The notes under the pieces: model-generated | Told to the model about the DNA's origin: nothing | Databases searched by the model: none | Seen by the model: the letters and a program-made list of their open reading frames with translations, nothing else | In this document: one piece after another, positions 34,582 through 46,696 of the stretch | Layout of the letters: each line of letters starts with the position of its first letter | Numbering within the stretch: the stretch's first letter is position 1 | Assembly: GCA_963814355.1 (NCBI GenBank) | Contig: CAWFCZ010000023.1 | Location: 62,001 to 126,000 of the forward strand | Source: JADGOV01 sp963814355 | GTDB taxonomy: Bacteria > Actinomycetota > Actinomycetes > JADGOV01 | Direction of reading: 5' to 3' | DNA: 64,000 nt | Position numbers and translations under genes: made by a program

Positions 34582-34920
34582 TCAGCGGCCGATACGCCGG
34601 CACAGGGTCAGCCAGTTCACGCCCGGACGACCGGCCCCGCTGGTTGCGCACCCCGACCCGGGGGCCGAGCCGGCCGCCGGGCAGGCGCCGCAGCCGCCGC
34701 TGGGACAGCCGACGGTGAATGGTGCGGACGCCAGCCGCCCGCTCTGCACCAGGTATTCCACCGCGCCCTCGACCACGTCGCGGGACAACCCGACCCGGTC
34801 GGCGACCTCCGGGAGGGTGGCGGCGCCGGCGGTGCACGCCGCCAGAACTGCCCGGAGCGGGTCATCGGCGGCCTGGGCGGCTGGTCCCAACGGGGGCGCG
34901 GAGCGAGTCGGGAAGCTCAT
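34582..34920 (-). CDS. FeoC-like regulatory protein
   Basis: 112 aa. A winged-helix N-terminus (PLRAVLAACTAGAATLPEVA) is followed by a cysteine-rich segment (GCPSGGCGACP and a later C), typical of FeoC-like proteins that may bind an iron-sulphur cluster. The ATG overlaps the feoB stop by 4 nt, so it is the third gene of a feoABC operon. Confidence 0.75.
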   Translation of the reverse strand: MSFPTRSAPPLGPAAQAADDPLRAVLAACTAGAATLPEVADRVGLSRDVVEGAVEYLVQSGRLASAPFTVGCPSGGCGACPAAGSAPGSGCATSGAGRPGVNWLTLCRRIGR

Positions 34921-36877
34921 CCGAGCAGCCGGGCGATCTGGAACACCGCGACCGCGAGGAGCCACGCCACGCTGAGTTGCAGGCCCACACCGAAGGGGGT
35001 CCAACGCCGGCCGATCTCCCGCCGCTGGGCGGCCAGCGTGGCCACGCACGGTGTGTACGCCAGGATGAACGTCAGGAACGCCCAGGCGGCGGCGGAGGCA
35101 TGCCCTCCGGACGAGGCCTCGAAGTCGGCGTGGACAGCCTTCCCGAGAGTGCCGGGCCGGCGAAGGTCGGCGGGCTGCGCCGCGGCGTAGGTCTGGGCCC
35201 AGGACGACACCACGGCCTCCTTGGCGACGAAGCCGACTATCAGCGCGCTGGCCACCTGCCAGTCGTCGAACCCTGCCGGGGCGAAGACCGGGGACACGGT
35301 GCGTGCCGTGGCCGCGTACAGGCTGCGGTCCACCGGCACCGAGCCGAAGTGCCCTCCGCTGCCGGCGGCCGGGGTCACCTGCAACACCCACACCACCGCG
35401 ACCGCGGCGACGATGATCCCGCCGGCGGTCCGCAGGAAACCGCGCAGCCGAATCCACAGCACCGGGCCGACCAGTCGCAGCGTCGGCAACTGGTAGGGCG
35501 GCAGGTCGATGAGCAGCGGTTCGTTGCCCATCGCCCGCCACAGTGTGGCCCGCAGCGCGTAGCCGACCACGATGACCAGCACGACCGAGAGCACGTACAT
35601 CGCGAAGACGACATTGCCCGTGTTGTCCGGGAAGAAGATGGAGGCGACCAGCAGGTAGACGGTGAGCCGGGCCGTGCAGGAAGTGAACGGGATGAGCAGC
35701 GTGGTCATCAGCCGGTGCCGGGCGTCCGGAAGCACCCGGGTGCTGGCGATCGCCGGCACGTTACAGCCGAAACCCACCACCAGGGGTAGGAAGGCCCGGC
35801 CGGGCAGGCCGATCGCCCGCATCAGCCGGTCGGTGACCACGGCGGCGCGAGCCAGATAGCCGGAGTCCTCCAGAACCGCGAGCAGCAGGAACATCAGCGC
35901 CAGCAGCGGTATGAAGGTGAGCAACATGCCGACACCGGCGAGCAGCCCGTCCCGCAGGAAGCCGCTCACCCAACTCTCGCCGAGCCCCAAGCCCGACAGC
36001 CAGGACTGCGCCGTGTCGGACACCGGCCCGGAGAGGAGGGAGTCCAAAGCATGCTGCAGCGGCGTCGCCACCGTGGTGGTGACCTGAAACACCAGCCACA
36101 TGGTGGCCAGGAAGATCAGCGGCCCGAGGACCGGCGCGGTGAGCACCGCGTCCAGTCGGTCCGAGCGGGTGCGACGCCCGCTCCCGGGCCGGTCGGTGGC
36201 GGCGGCGACCACGGCGTTGACCCAGGCGAACCGCTCGTCGGCCGCCGCGAACTCATCCTCGGCGGTGGCCGGCCGGGCGGCCGGGGGGTCGCAGCTCAGG
36301 GCCCTGGTGACCGCGGCGGCGAGCTGGGGGAGCCCGCTACGTCGGCGCGGATCGAGCATGACCACCGGGAGATCGAGGACACCGGAGAGCGTCACCGGGT
36401 CCACCGTGACCCCGCGACTGGCGGCTACATCGGTCATGGTCAACGCCACGACCACGCGCAGCGGGTACTCGCGAAGCTGCGCCACCAGGTACAGTCCGCG
36501 GGCCAGCCGCGCCGCATCGGCCACCACCACCACGAGTTCCGGCGGATCGGCGGCCACGAGCAGATCCCGGGTCAGCGTCTCATCCGGCGAGAGCGGGTCG
36601 AGGCTGCCGGCGCCGGGCAGGTCCAAAGCGCCACTTCGGCCGGCCCCGGCTGCGGCGCGGTGCCGGTGGCCAACCGCCAGCGACCGCGGCCGACCTCCAC
36701 GGTGGTACCTGGCCAGTTGCCGACCTCGCGACGAATCCCGGTCAGCGCGTTGAACAGCGTCGACTTGCCGACGTTCGCGGTGCCCACCAGGGCCACTACC
36801 GGGGAACCCGCCGCCGGCGACGGGCCGTCGGCCGCCGCGTGACACGACGGGACCGGTGCGCGTTCGGTCGAGCTCAC
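34917..36877 (-). pseudogene. feoB: Ferrous iron transporter FeoB with one frameshift
   Basis: The N-terminal frame from ATG 36877 has the G1 motif GTANVGKST and runs to VALW. The G3 DLPG and everything after it continue in the next frame (DLPGAGSLDPLSPDETLTR to the stop at 34917). One base is missing near 36624-36630, where GCGCTTTGGAC would be expected to encode a leucine before DLPG. The GTPase, Gate and core membrane domains are otherwise complete. Either the transporter is inactivated or this is a sequencing error. It overlaps feoA and the FeoC-like gene by 4 nt each. Confidence 0.85.
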
Positions 36878-37125
36878 GCCGGGTGCACGGGCTCTGGATG
36901 GATGGTCAGCAGCCTCAGCGTCCGGCGATCGACTGCGATCCGGGCATCCGCGACCCCCAGAACCCGGCCGCCGCCGGCGGTCCGCAGCAGGACGGTGACC
37001 AGATTGCCGGCCTGTAGGCCTAACTCAGCGAGTCGCCGCGCCCGAGGTGCGGGCACCTGCGGCTCGGCGAGCGTCACGGTGTTGCCGGGGGGGACCTCGG
37101 CGAGGTTCGCCGGTCGGGATGCCAT
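36874..37125 (-). CDS. feoA: Ferrous iron transport protein FeoA
   Basis: 83 aa with the SH3-like FeoA fold: LAEVPPGNTVTLAE, RRLAELGLQAGN, and a final LRLLTIHP strand. It assists FeoB at the inner face of the membrane. It is the first gene of the feoA-feoB-feoC operon and is preceded by a probable IdeR/DtxR site. Confidence 0.87.
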   Translation of the reverse strand: MASRPANLAEVPPGNTVTLAEPQVPAPRARRLAELGLQAGNLVTVLLRTAGGGRVLGVADARIAVDRRTLRLLTIHPEPVHPA

Positions 37126-37138
37126 GCCGGCATCGTAC

Positions 37139-37157
37139 TAAGGACAGCCTTACCGAA
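37139..37157. promoter_or_regulatory. Probable IdeR/DtxR iron box upstream of feoA
   Basis: TAAGGACAGCCTTACCGAA matches 16 of 19 positions of the iron-box consensus TWAGGTWAGSCTWACCTWA, 13 nt upstream of the feoA ATG. It predicts iron-dependent repression of feo. Confidence 0.65.
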
Positions 37158-37277
37158 CCAAGGGCCATTGGCCCGGCGTGACGCAGATCTCGGCGCTTCA
37201 CGGCCCGATCCGCTCGGACGAAGTGCCGACCCGCACCGCTCTGACCCCCGAGAGCCAGTCCTAGATGCCGTATCGCT

Positions 37278-37532
37278 ATGCCCATGACACTGCGGCTTCC
37301 CGCCGGCCTCGACACCGAGTTGCGCGCCGCAGAGGAAGATCACCGCAGCGTGCACCAGGAAATCGTGCATGCCATCGAGACCTACCTGGCTTGGCGCGAG
37401 ACCGTAGAGATCAAGTCGGACCCCGACACGCTGCGAGGCTTGGCTGCGGCCTGCGAAGCCGTCCGCGCAGGCGATGTCATCTACGGCGCCGAGGCCGTCC
37501 GGGCGTTGGTGGAAGGGCGTCGCGTCTCGTGA
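37278..37532 (+). CDS. Probable type II antitoxin (ribbon-helix-helix)
   Basis: 84 aa. MTLRLPAGLDTELRAAEEDHRSVHQEIVHAI fits an RHH DNA-binding antitoxin, followed by a toxin-binding tail. The start may be ATG 37278 or ATG 37284. Its stop overlaps a following GTG as GTGA, the usual toxin-antitoxin arrangement, but the downstream frame is not a recognisable full toxin. Confidence 0.7.
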   Translation: MPMTLRLPAGLDTELRAAEEDHRSVHQEIVHAIETYLAWRETVEIKSDPDTLRGLAAACEAVRAGDVIYGAEAVRALVEGRRVS

Positions 37533-37816
37533 CCGACCCGTTCGAGCTTAGGTCCGCGCTAGGCCCGTCGCCCAGCCGATTCGGCTGGCCGCTGGTCACC
37601 TACGACGACGCCGAGCGCGGGGTGCCCTGCGACAGGACCTTGGGACGCCTTCGGCGTTCGGTCACTCCGGCCCGACATGGCACGATTCGAAGGTGTCCAA
37701 CAGTCCGGCCGTGTCGCCGCACCTGCGTGACCTCGCGCGGTTGCGCCGGGTTCGGGATCGGATCGACCGGGAGTACGCGCAACCGCTGGACGTCGAGGCG
37801 CTTGCCCGTGGCGTGA
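37529..37816 (+). pseudogene. Possible toxin gene stub after the antitoxin
   Basis: The frame begins VTDPFELR, similar to the first residues of RelE/ParE-type toxins coupled to such antitoxins. It then loses similarity and runs into the AraC-family gene in another frame. It is probably a truncated or rearranged toxin. The identification is weak. Confidence 0.3.
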
Positions 37817-38142
37817 ACATGTCGGCCGGCCACCTCAGCCGGGGGTTCCGCCGCGCCTACGGCGAGTCGCCGTACGCCTATCTGATGACGCGGCGTATCG
37901 AGCGCGCGATGGCGCTGCTGCGTCGCGGCGACCTCAGCGTCACGGAGGTCTGTTTTGCGGTCGGGTGCGCGTCGCTGGGCACGTTCAGCACCCGCTTCAC
38001 GGAGTTGGTCGGTGTGCCGCCCAGCACCTACCGGCGCCACGCAGCGCGGGCGACGGCGGGGATGCCGCCGTGCGTGGCCAAACAGGTGACCAGACCGATC
38101 AGGAATCGAGAAGCACCGGTTCACCGGCCGCCCCTAGCCTGA
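37693..38142 (+). CDS. AraC family transcriptional regulator
   Basis: 149 aa, consisting only of the DNA-binding part. Both helix-turn-helix motifs are present (VEALARGVNMSAGHLSRGFR and SVTEVCFAVGCASLGTFST) and the family end GVPPSTYRR. There is no ligand-binding domain. It is followed by a VOC protein and a UvrA-like ATPase, an arrangement seen in actinobacteria and suggestive of drug or electrophile response (inference). Confidence 0.85.
   Translation: MSNSPAVSPHLRDLARLRRVRDRIDREYAQPLDVEALARGVNMSAGHLSRGFRRAYGESPYAYLMTRRIERAMALLRRGDLSVTEVCFAVGCASLGTFSTRFTELVGVPPSTYRRHAARATAGMPPCVAKQVTRPIRNREAPVHRPPLA
38135..38140 (+). promoter_or_regulatory. Probable -10 hexamer of the VOC gene
   Basis: TAGCCT ends 7 nt before the ATG at 38148, inside the end of the AraC-family gene. 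Confidence 0.4.
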
Positions 38143-38147
38143 CCGCC

Positions 38148-38581
38148 ATGGACATCACCATCTACGCGACCCTTCTCCCGCACGAGGACACCGAGGCCTC
38201 GCTGGCCTTCTATCGCGACACGCTCGGCTTCGAGGTCCGCAACGACGTCGAATACGGCGGCATGCACTGGCTCACGGTCGGCCCCGCCGGCCAGCCTGGC
38301 ACGTCGATCGTCCTGTACCCGCTGGCCGCCGCCCCCGGCATCACCGACGACGAGCGGCGCACCATCGCCGAGATGATGGCCAAGGGCACCTATGCCAGCA
38401 TCAACCTGGCTACCACCGACCTCGACGGCACCTTCGAGCGGCTGCAGGCCGGCGACGCCGAGGTTGTCCAGGAGCCAACGGAGCAACCGTACGGGATTCG
38501 CGACTGTGCTTTTCGTGACCCCGCGGGCACCCTGATCCGCATCCAGGAGCTGCGCGCAGGCATGGGGACCATGGAGAGGCG

Positions 38582-38585
<4 letters not shown>
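38148..38585 (+). CDS. VOC family protein (glyoxalase/bleomycin resistance fold)
   Basis: 145 aa. Paired beta-alpha-beta-beta-beta units: TLLPHEDTEASLAFYRDTLGFE in the first half and YASINLATTDLDGTFERLQAGD in the second, ending FRDPAGTLIRIQE. The substrate is unknown. Its stop overlaps the UvrA-like gene ATG by 4 nt. Confidence 0.87.
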
Positions 38586-40996
<2,411 letters not shown>

Positions 40997-41007
40997 GACG
41001 AATCTGG

Positions 41008-41031
41008 CCTCCGGTGTAGCCACACCGGAGG
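41008..41031 (+). terminator. Rho-independent terminator after the UvrA-like gene
   Basis: CCTCCGGTGT and ACACCGGAGG pair exactly with a 4-nt loop, followed by TTTGCTC, 12 nt after the stop. Confidence 0.75.
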
Positions 41032-41233
41032 TTTGCTCATTCGTTGGGGCACGCTTCTCGTGCCGGCCCTCCCGTACCCCAGCGCTGCCTGCAGGGTGCC
41101 AACATGTCCGATTGTGGTACGACAGGCGCTACGGGCCACCAACTCCGTCCGTTGTCCCAGATCCGGCCGGTGACCATGGACTGGACATAGCCGAGCTCGC
41201 TGGCGGGGTCGAGGCTAGGTGGGGGAGGTGGCC

Positions 41234-41446
41234 ATGAGCACGGCGAACAAGAAGATCAGCGCATCGTCCGACACACCGGGCGAGGTCGCCCATCGGGTGG
41301 GGACGCGATGCATCCACGCCTACGCTGCCAACTCGGAACTCCTGGACAAGCTCATGGTTGAGCTCGATCACATCTTCTGCATGGTCGACGCTGGGGACAA
41401 CTGGGCCGACCGGCTGCAATCCGTCACGAGGACCGCCTCTGGTTAG
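41234..41446 (+). CDS. Small hypothetical protein
   Basis: 70 aa from ATG 41234, preceded by GGGAGG. It has no recognised domain; a helical middle (ANSELLDKLMVELDHI) is the only feature. It is isolated, and a strong hairpin follows 67 nt after the stop. Confidence 0.4.
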   Translation: MSTANKKISASSDTPGEVAHRVGTRCIHAYAANSELLDKLMVELDHIFCMVDAGDNWADRLQSVTRTASG

Positions 41447-41512
41447 GGGTCGCCCATTTCCGCCCAGATTGACTCGGGGCTGTCGCGAGAGTTCGGAGCC
41501 CACGTAAGAAAG

Positions 41513-41557
41513 CCGTTCATCCGCCGCCTCTTCAGTAAAGAGACGGCGGACGAACGG
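41513..41557. terminator. Large bidirectional hairpin
   Basis: Two 20-nt arms (41513-41532 and 41538-41557) pair at 18 of 20 positions around a 5-nt loop. It lies between a rightward small gene and the leftward secreted-protein gene, as expected for a shared terminator. Confidence 0.7.
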
Positions 41558-41570
41558 CCTGTGGTCAAAG

Positions 41571-42353
41571 TCAGACCAAGGATGCGCACTGACCGAGCGC
41601 GCGACCGCCAACAACGTTGACCTCCCCAGGAATGAAGCCACCAGACACACCTGGCTTCAGTCCCGCGCAGGTCAGGTTACGCCGGATCACGTTGCGAACG
41701 ACGTACACACCGGGGGCTCCTGGGTCCGGGTCGTGCAGCGTGATGGCGAGCAGCGTCACGTTCCCGCCGATCGAGTTGAAGAGCACGCCAACCCACTCCG
41801 TGGTCTGCCCGATCACCGTGAGATTGCGGCGGATCGTGTTGTTCTTGATCGACCAAGGAATATTCGGGTCGCCTCCTCCTACCAGTGTGACGTTCTCTTT
41901 GACCGTAATTCCGTTCAGCAGAACGGCATCCGCGTTGACGGCCGTGATGTTGCCCTTGACGGTGATGGTGGAGTGCCCGTCCGGCTCGACGGTGCACGGA
42001 TGGCCAGACTTGTCGGGGTAGTCGGGCTGACAGCCCAGGCCGAGGAGCGAGCCGCGGGCCGCGTTCACGTTGTGTCCGACGGTGATCGTCGAGGGCGCGC
42101 TCTGCGCGTCGAGGGTTGCGTGGGCCCTGACATTCACGTCACCGGCGACACGGATCACGGCATCAGCCGGAACTGAGCACGCGCCCTTGACGGTGATCCT
42201 GGCGAAGTGCCCTGAAGGAATATCACCGCCGGTGCACGTGTACGCCTTCGGCGTGTGCGTGTTGGGCGCGGCCATCGCCGGTCCCCCCGAAAGGATGAGC
42301 GCTCCTGCAGTAACAACGATCCCCAGAATCCCGAGCCGGCTTGCTGTCCTCAT
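41571..42353 (-). CDS. Secreted repeat protein, function unknown
   Basis: 260 aa. A signal peptide (MRTASRLGILGIVVTAGALI, cleavage near AMA-APN) is followed by a series of short strands such as FARITVKGACSVP, STITVGHNVNAARG, STITVKGNITAVN and RRNLTVIGQTTEW. The pattern fits a beta-helix. Four to six cysteines could form disulphides. No catalytic motif is visible. It is probably a surface or cell-wall associated protein. Confidence 0.75.
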   Translation of the reverse strand: MRTASRLGILGIVVTAGALILSGGPAMAAPNTHTPKAYTCTGGDIPSGHFARITVKGACSVPADAVIRVAGDVNVRAHATLDAQSAPSTITVGHNVNAARGSLLGLGCQPDYPDKSGHPCTVEPDGHSTITVKGNITAVNADAVLLNGITVKENVTLVGGGDPNIPWSIKNNTIRRNLTVIGQTTEWVGVLFNSIGGNVTLLAITLHDPDPGAPGVYVVRNVIRRNLTCAGLKPGVSGGFIPGEVNVVGGRALGQCASLV

Positions 42354-42781
42354 GAGATGACCGAACCCCTCTCTTGTAGGCTGCGACGGGGTGAACGGAA
42401 TCGGTATACCAGCAGGAAGTGGCCGTGTGAAGAGGTCACGTCAGTCGCTGTCAGCCAGTAGTTAGCTGGATACGCAACAGGTCATCAACGATTGTTCCGG
42501 CCTGCGTCGAGGACCCTCTCTTCGGTACTGCGCTCGATCTGCTCCGCGGGCATTGTCCGGGCCTACGGCTCGACGCGAGCGACAACACCAGCTCGTCCTC
42601 CACGTGATGGGTTCGGGCCTCACCGTTCCGTGGGGAGGTCGGGCCGCCGGGCGCTCGGTCCAGCAGTTGGCCAAGCGCTGCCCCCGGCACGCCTCGGTCG
42701 CGCCTGCGCTAAGCGGGCCTGAGCGCTCCAACTCCGCCGTTCCCTCGTGGGGTACTACGCATGCCCGTCACCGGCTGCGGC
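42354..42781. other. Intergenic region without a clear gene
   Basis: About 430 nt between the secreted-protein gene and a MarR remnant. The short frames here show no family resemblance; the first part must hold the promoter of the secreted-protein gene. Confidence 0.4.
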
Positions 42782-42960
42782 CTGACCACGTTCTCGCTCA
42801 CCCGGGTCCGGCTGATCGGCATCCTGCGTGACCGCGAACCGGGCATGCTCGAGTTAGCGCAGCACATCAACCTCGAGAAGTCCAGCGCCAGTGGCCTAAT
42901 CGACCGCGCCGAACGCCGTGGCCTGGTCGCCCGGACCCCCGGCCCGAGCGCTACCGCATA
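42782..42960 (+). pseudogene. MarR-family regulator remnant
   Basis: The frame reads TRVRLIGILRDREPGMLELA then HINLEKSSASGLIDRAERRGLVART, the winged-helix recognition region of MarR proteins. The N-terminus, the wing and the C-terminal helices are missing. It lies in the eroded region. Confidence 0.6.
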
Positions 42961-43073
42961 CGGCTGGATTGTTGCTTCGCGACGTCATCGCTCGTCAACG
43001 GGCGTTCTGACGCCGCCCTGAGCCCGGTCCTCGCCGACCCCAGCGATCCGCCGCCCAGGTCGGGGCGGGCGGC

Positions 43074-43915
43074 CTAGCGGTAGAAAATCCGCACTCCGTC
43101 GTGGTGGCTGCAGGCCCCTTGGTGGTGCGCGGCGTAGGACAACGTCCCGTCGTTGCACAGCGCTGTGGCCCGGCTGCCGGCGACGGGTGAGGGAGCGGGC
43201 GCCGCTGGGTGGGTTCGCGGCGCTAGGGTGCTCGGCGTAGCGGCGACAGTCATGTACCGGTGGTAGGCGCTGTACCAGTTGCTCGCCACCGCCTGCTGCG
43301 CGGTCGGCAGGCTGAGCTGGCCGGTGCAGACCAACGCGTGGAGCTGGTTCTCCAGGCGGTCCTTGCTCGCGGCCCCGTCGGCGGCCACGGAATCGGCCTC
43401 GGGCCATAGGTTCCGGATCGAGTTGCTCCCGCCGAGCTCCAGCGGCACGAGGTGATCTACCTCGTACCTCCGTGGCGGGACCACGGGACGCCGTAGCTCG
43501 CGAACACCTGCCGCCGCAGGCCATCTGAGACGTTGCGGTGCGCCGCGGACCACCCGGACGAGCACACTGCCCGGCGCTCACCCCGGCGAACACTGCGCCG
43601 GGGGTTCGACCGCGGTCCGGGAGCACCCCGGACGCGGTCATGCGCCACACCGCCGACGCTGACGGTGGGGCCGTGGTCGGCGGGGGAGTGACCGCCGCCG
43701 GCGGACTCACCGCGCCCCCGACGGCAAATACCGCAAAGGCTCCGACCAGGGCCCACGTAGCCGGACGCCGACCCCGCAGATGCGCCCAGCCCAGCCGTCC
43801 GCGTACGAGCGCGATTATCGAGATGACGATGCCAACAGCGCCGACACACGCCAGCGGCGTTCCGATGACTGCCCCCCGAACCGAGTTGACGTCACCGTAT
43901 TGGCGCCATTACGGA
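43074..43915 (-). pseudogene. Membrane-anchored HNH nuclease with DUF3761 tail, frameshifted
   Basis: Read leftward, a first frame has two membrane helices (VIGTPLACVGAVGIVISIIA and ATWALVGAFAVFAVGG) and a proline/threonine linker to TPGAVFAGVSAGQ. The next frame gives HRNVSDGLRRQVFASYGVPW and a third gives YEVDHLVPLELGGSN and NLWPEA, the HNH core. The end is ATALCNDGTLSYAAHH, a DUF3761 motif. Frameshifts lie near 43555 and 43460 and no in-frame start is visible at the 5' end. Confidence 0.65.
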
Positions 43916-44315
43916 GTGTGGGCCGTCATCACGAAGAATAGGCCGTACAGTGGACCCGCTACTGACAAACGCGGAGGCGCTATCTCGCCGTCTCGCCGCG
44001 ATGTGGGGGCGCTGCGGCAGGTGCGTCTTTGGGAAAGACGGCGCTGCGCGTGCAATGCGATCAAGTTCGTCGTTCATGAGTCCGACCACCCAGCGCCGCC
44101 CTCAATCTTCGGGGCAAACCTCACCGCTGGGCGGGGCCCAGCTCGCCGGACACGCTGACCTCCTACGAACAGGTCCTCGCCGGCCGCACCGGCTGCCATC
44201 GCCACCCCGGGTCTGACGCTCCGCTCCCAGCGGGACGCCGCGCTCGCACTCTAGGTTTCAGCGTGTGGGCGCTGGGAAAACGGCCGGTCCCGGTCGGAAA
44301 GCCCGAGTCGCTGGG
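43916..44315. other. Region without a recognisable gene
   Basis: About 400 nt with only short, low-similarity frames, between two pseudogenes. Confidence 0.4.
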
Positions 44316-45785
44316 TCACCCCAGCGCCAGGTCCCGACGGCCGACCGCCCAGAGCCCGGCACCGGCGGTGATCGCGAATACCGTCAGCCGGATCAAGGGC
44401 GTCAGAACCCCGTAGGGCCGGGTCGAAGGGCCCCAGGTCGATCAGCACCTGCGGCAGGCCGAGTAGCGTTCCGAGCAGGGCGAGGATGACGCTCGCCGCC
44501 AGGGGGATCCACCCCATCCACGCCAGTCTCGGCGACCAGCCAACCAGCCATACGGCGGGACCCACCAGAACCAGCACACCGGACCACTGACCCATCACCT
44601 GCCGAAAGGCCGCGCCGCTGACGCCCGGGCCACCCACCTCGTGCGGCGCGACGACCGTGATCAGCGCTGCTGTCGTACCCAGCGCCAGGGCCGAGCCGAT
44701 CAGGGCGATTCCCAGGTACCCCCACAACACCCGAGCCGGCGCAGCCCCGGTGGCACGCAAACACTCGGTTGGTCCACGACGTTCCGCCGCCGCCGCCTCC
44801 TGCGTGGTCCGGATGCCAAGAGCCGCGACGACGATGGCGACGAGCATGCCGATATATCCGAAGAACGCCGAGACCGGATCTCCGCCGCCAAGCTGGGCCT
44901 CGAGGAACCCGCCCGACAGCCGCCCAGACCAGCCCGAGGGGCGAGGACACCCTGACCCGGCGAACCTTCGACGTCGAGGCCCGTACCAGGCTTCCGCCGA
45001 GCTCGCTGGATCGTTCCAACGCCAACGCCAACGCGACGAAGGCGAGCGAAGACCACAACGCCCGAAACGATCAGCGGTCCCGGGCTGTCAGAGGTAAAGG
45101 GCCCCACCGTGGCGCGCAGCCCCAGGGGAGTGATCCGATTGAGCCAGGCGTGGTGACGGTTGTCGGCCAGGGCTCGAAGCGCGTAGCAGCCGGCCAGCGC
45201 CAACGCGCCGGCCACCCGGGCCGACCAACCGGTGGGGAAGACCCGGGCAAGGACGACGGTGACCAGGGCCATCAGCACAAATGTGAGGGCGACCACCGAC
45301 CCGAACGCGAGCGATCCCGTCCAGTCGGCGCCCTCGACCTCTCCGGCCCGGAAGCCCACCCCTGCGGCGCTCACCAGGCCCAGCAGAGCGCCTACTACCC
45401 CAAGTACCGCGAACGTGGCCGTCAGCGGGGCCAGTCGTCCCAGCCCGGCCGATCGCAGCAGTTCGATGGTCCCGTCCTGTTCGGCGGTACGGCTGAGACG
45501 CACGGCCATCAGAACGCCCAGCACCGCCACGAGCAGGGTAAGGAACGCGCCGATCTTCCAGGCGAAGAGCTGACCCGGACTCCCCGGGTCTGGCAGGCGT
45601 CCGTAGAGCAAAGTGGTAGCCGCGTCCCGCTGGGCGAGTTCGACCGCAGCCCGACGGGCCGCCTCGTCAGGGTAGGTCGATGCGTACGACGGCAGCGTGC
45701 CCAGAACGAGGCCGCCGACGATGACGAGCCAGGTTATCGTCCAGGAGGCGTAGCGCCGTGCCACGAGAGCGAGGAGCGACCTCAT
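44316..45785 (-). pseudogene. ABC transporter permease (exporter type), several frameshifts
   Basis: From ATG 45785 the protein starts MRSLLALVARRYASWTITWL and continues with ABC-exporter membrane segments to about 45060. The match then moves to another frame (SSLAFVALALALERSSE), to a third (MLVAIVVAALGIRTTQEAAA), and to a fourth that ends LWAVGRRDLALG at 44316. At least three frameshifts are needed to read the roughly 490-residue permease. It overlaps the ATPase gene by 4 nt. Confidence 0.8.
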
Positions 45786-46696
45786 CGGGCGGCGACTTCG
45801 TAGTGCCTCAGGAACAGGTCGTCCAGCGTGGCCGGGGTGCACGTCACCGCCTCGGCGCCGCATCTCACCAGCAGGCCGAGGATGGTGTTGACGTCGGCAC
45901 CGGCGACGCGAGCGTCCACCGAACCCTCCTCGGACACGCGCCCGGATACCGCGAGCCGGCCCAGGGCGCAGCGGAGCTCGCCGATCCGATCCGACGCCAC
46001 GGTCGCGGTGATGGAGGAGGCGGCGAGGTGGCGCATCTGGGCGACCTGTCCCGACTCCACGAGTCTGCCGTCCTTGATGATCGTGACGGCCCCGCACAGC
46101 TCTTCGACCTCGTGGAGGATGTGGCTGGACAGCAACACCGTCCGGCCCTGGGCGACCGCCTCATGCACCGCAGCGCTGGAACAGGTCCTCCATCAGCGGG
46201 TCCAGGCCCGAGGTCGGCTCGTCCAGCACCAGCAGGTCTGTGCGTGCCGACAAGGCGGCGATGAGGAGCACCTTCTGCCGGTTGCCCTTCGAGTACGTAC
46301 ATCTTGCGACGGGTGTCGAGGGCGAAGTCTGCGACCAGGCGCTTCTCGACCGCCGGGTCGTAGGCGCCGCGGATTCCGGCCAGCGCGTCGAGAACCTGCT
46401 GCCCGCTCGGGCTGGGCCATAACGCCACTTCACCGGGTACGTAGGAAACCTGCCTGCTCACCTCCGCCGGCCGTGTCGCGGGGTCGAGCCCGAGCACCGA
46501 GACCTGCCCCGCTGTCCGTCGATAAAGGCCCAGCAGGACCCGCAAGGTCGTCGACTTCCCGGCGCCCGTTGGGTCCCAGGAACCCGTGCACCTCCCCGCG
46601 CCGTACGCACAGGTCGAGGCCGTCCACGGCCCGGAAATGGCCAAACTGCTTGACCAGGCCCTGAACGGAGATCGCCGGGCCGTCGCTGGTGTTCAT
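45782..46696 (-). pseudogene. ABC transporter ATPase, several frameshifts
   Basis: ATG 46696 begins MNTSDGPAISVQGLVKQFG. Walker A (DPTGAGKSTTLRVLLGLY) is in the next frame, the NRQKVLLIAAL signature region and Walker B (LLVLDEPTSGLDPL) in another, and the C-terminal part (MHEAVAQGRTVLLSSHILHE to the stop at 45782) in yet another. At least three frameshifts separate conserved parts. All domains are present, so decay is recent. Confidence 0.8.

Noticed and set aside
43950..44216. An 88-codon plus-strand frame.
   Set aside because: Composition is arginine/proline-rich without family resemblance, as expected for a random frame in GC-rich DNA.
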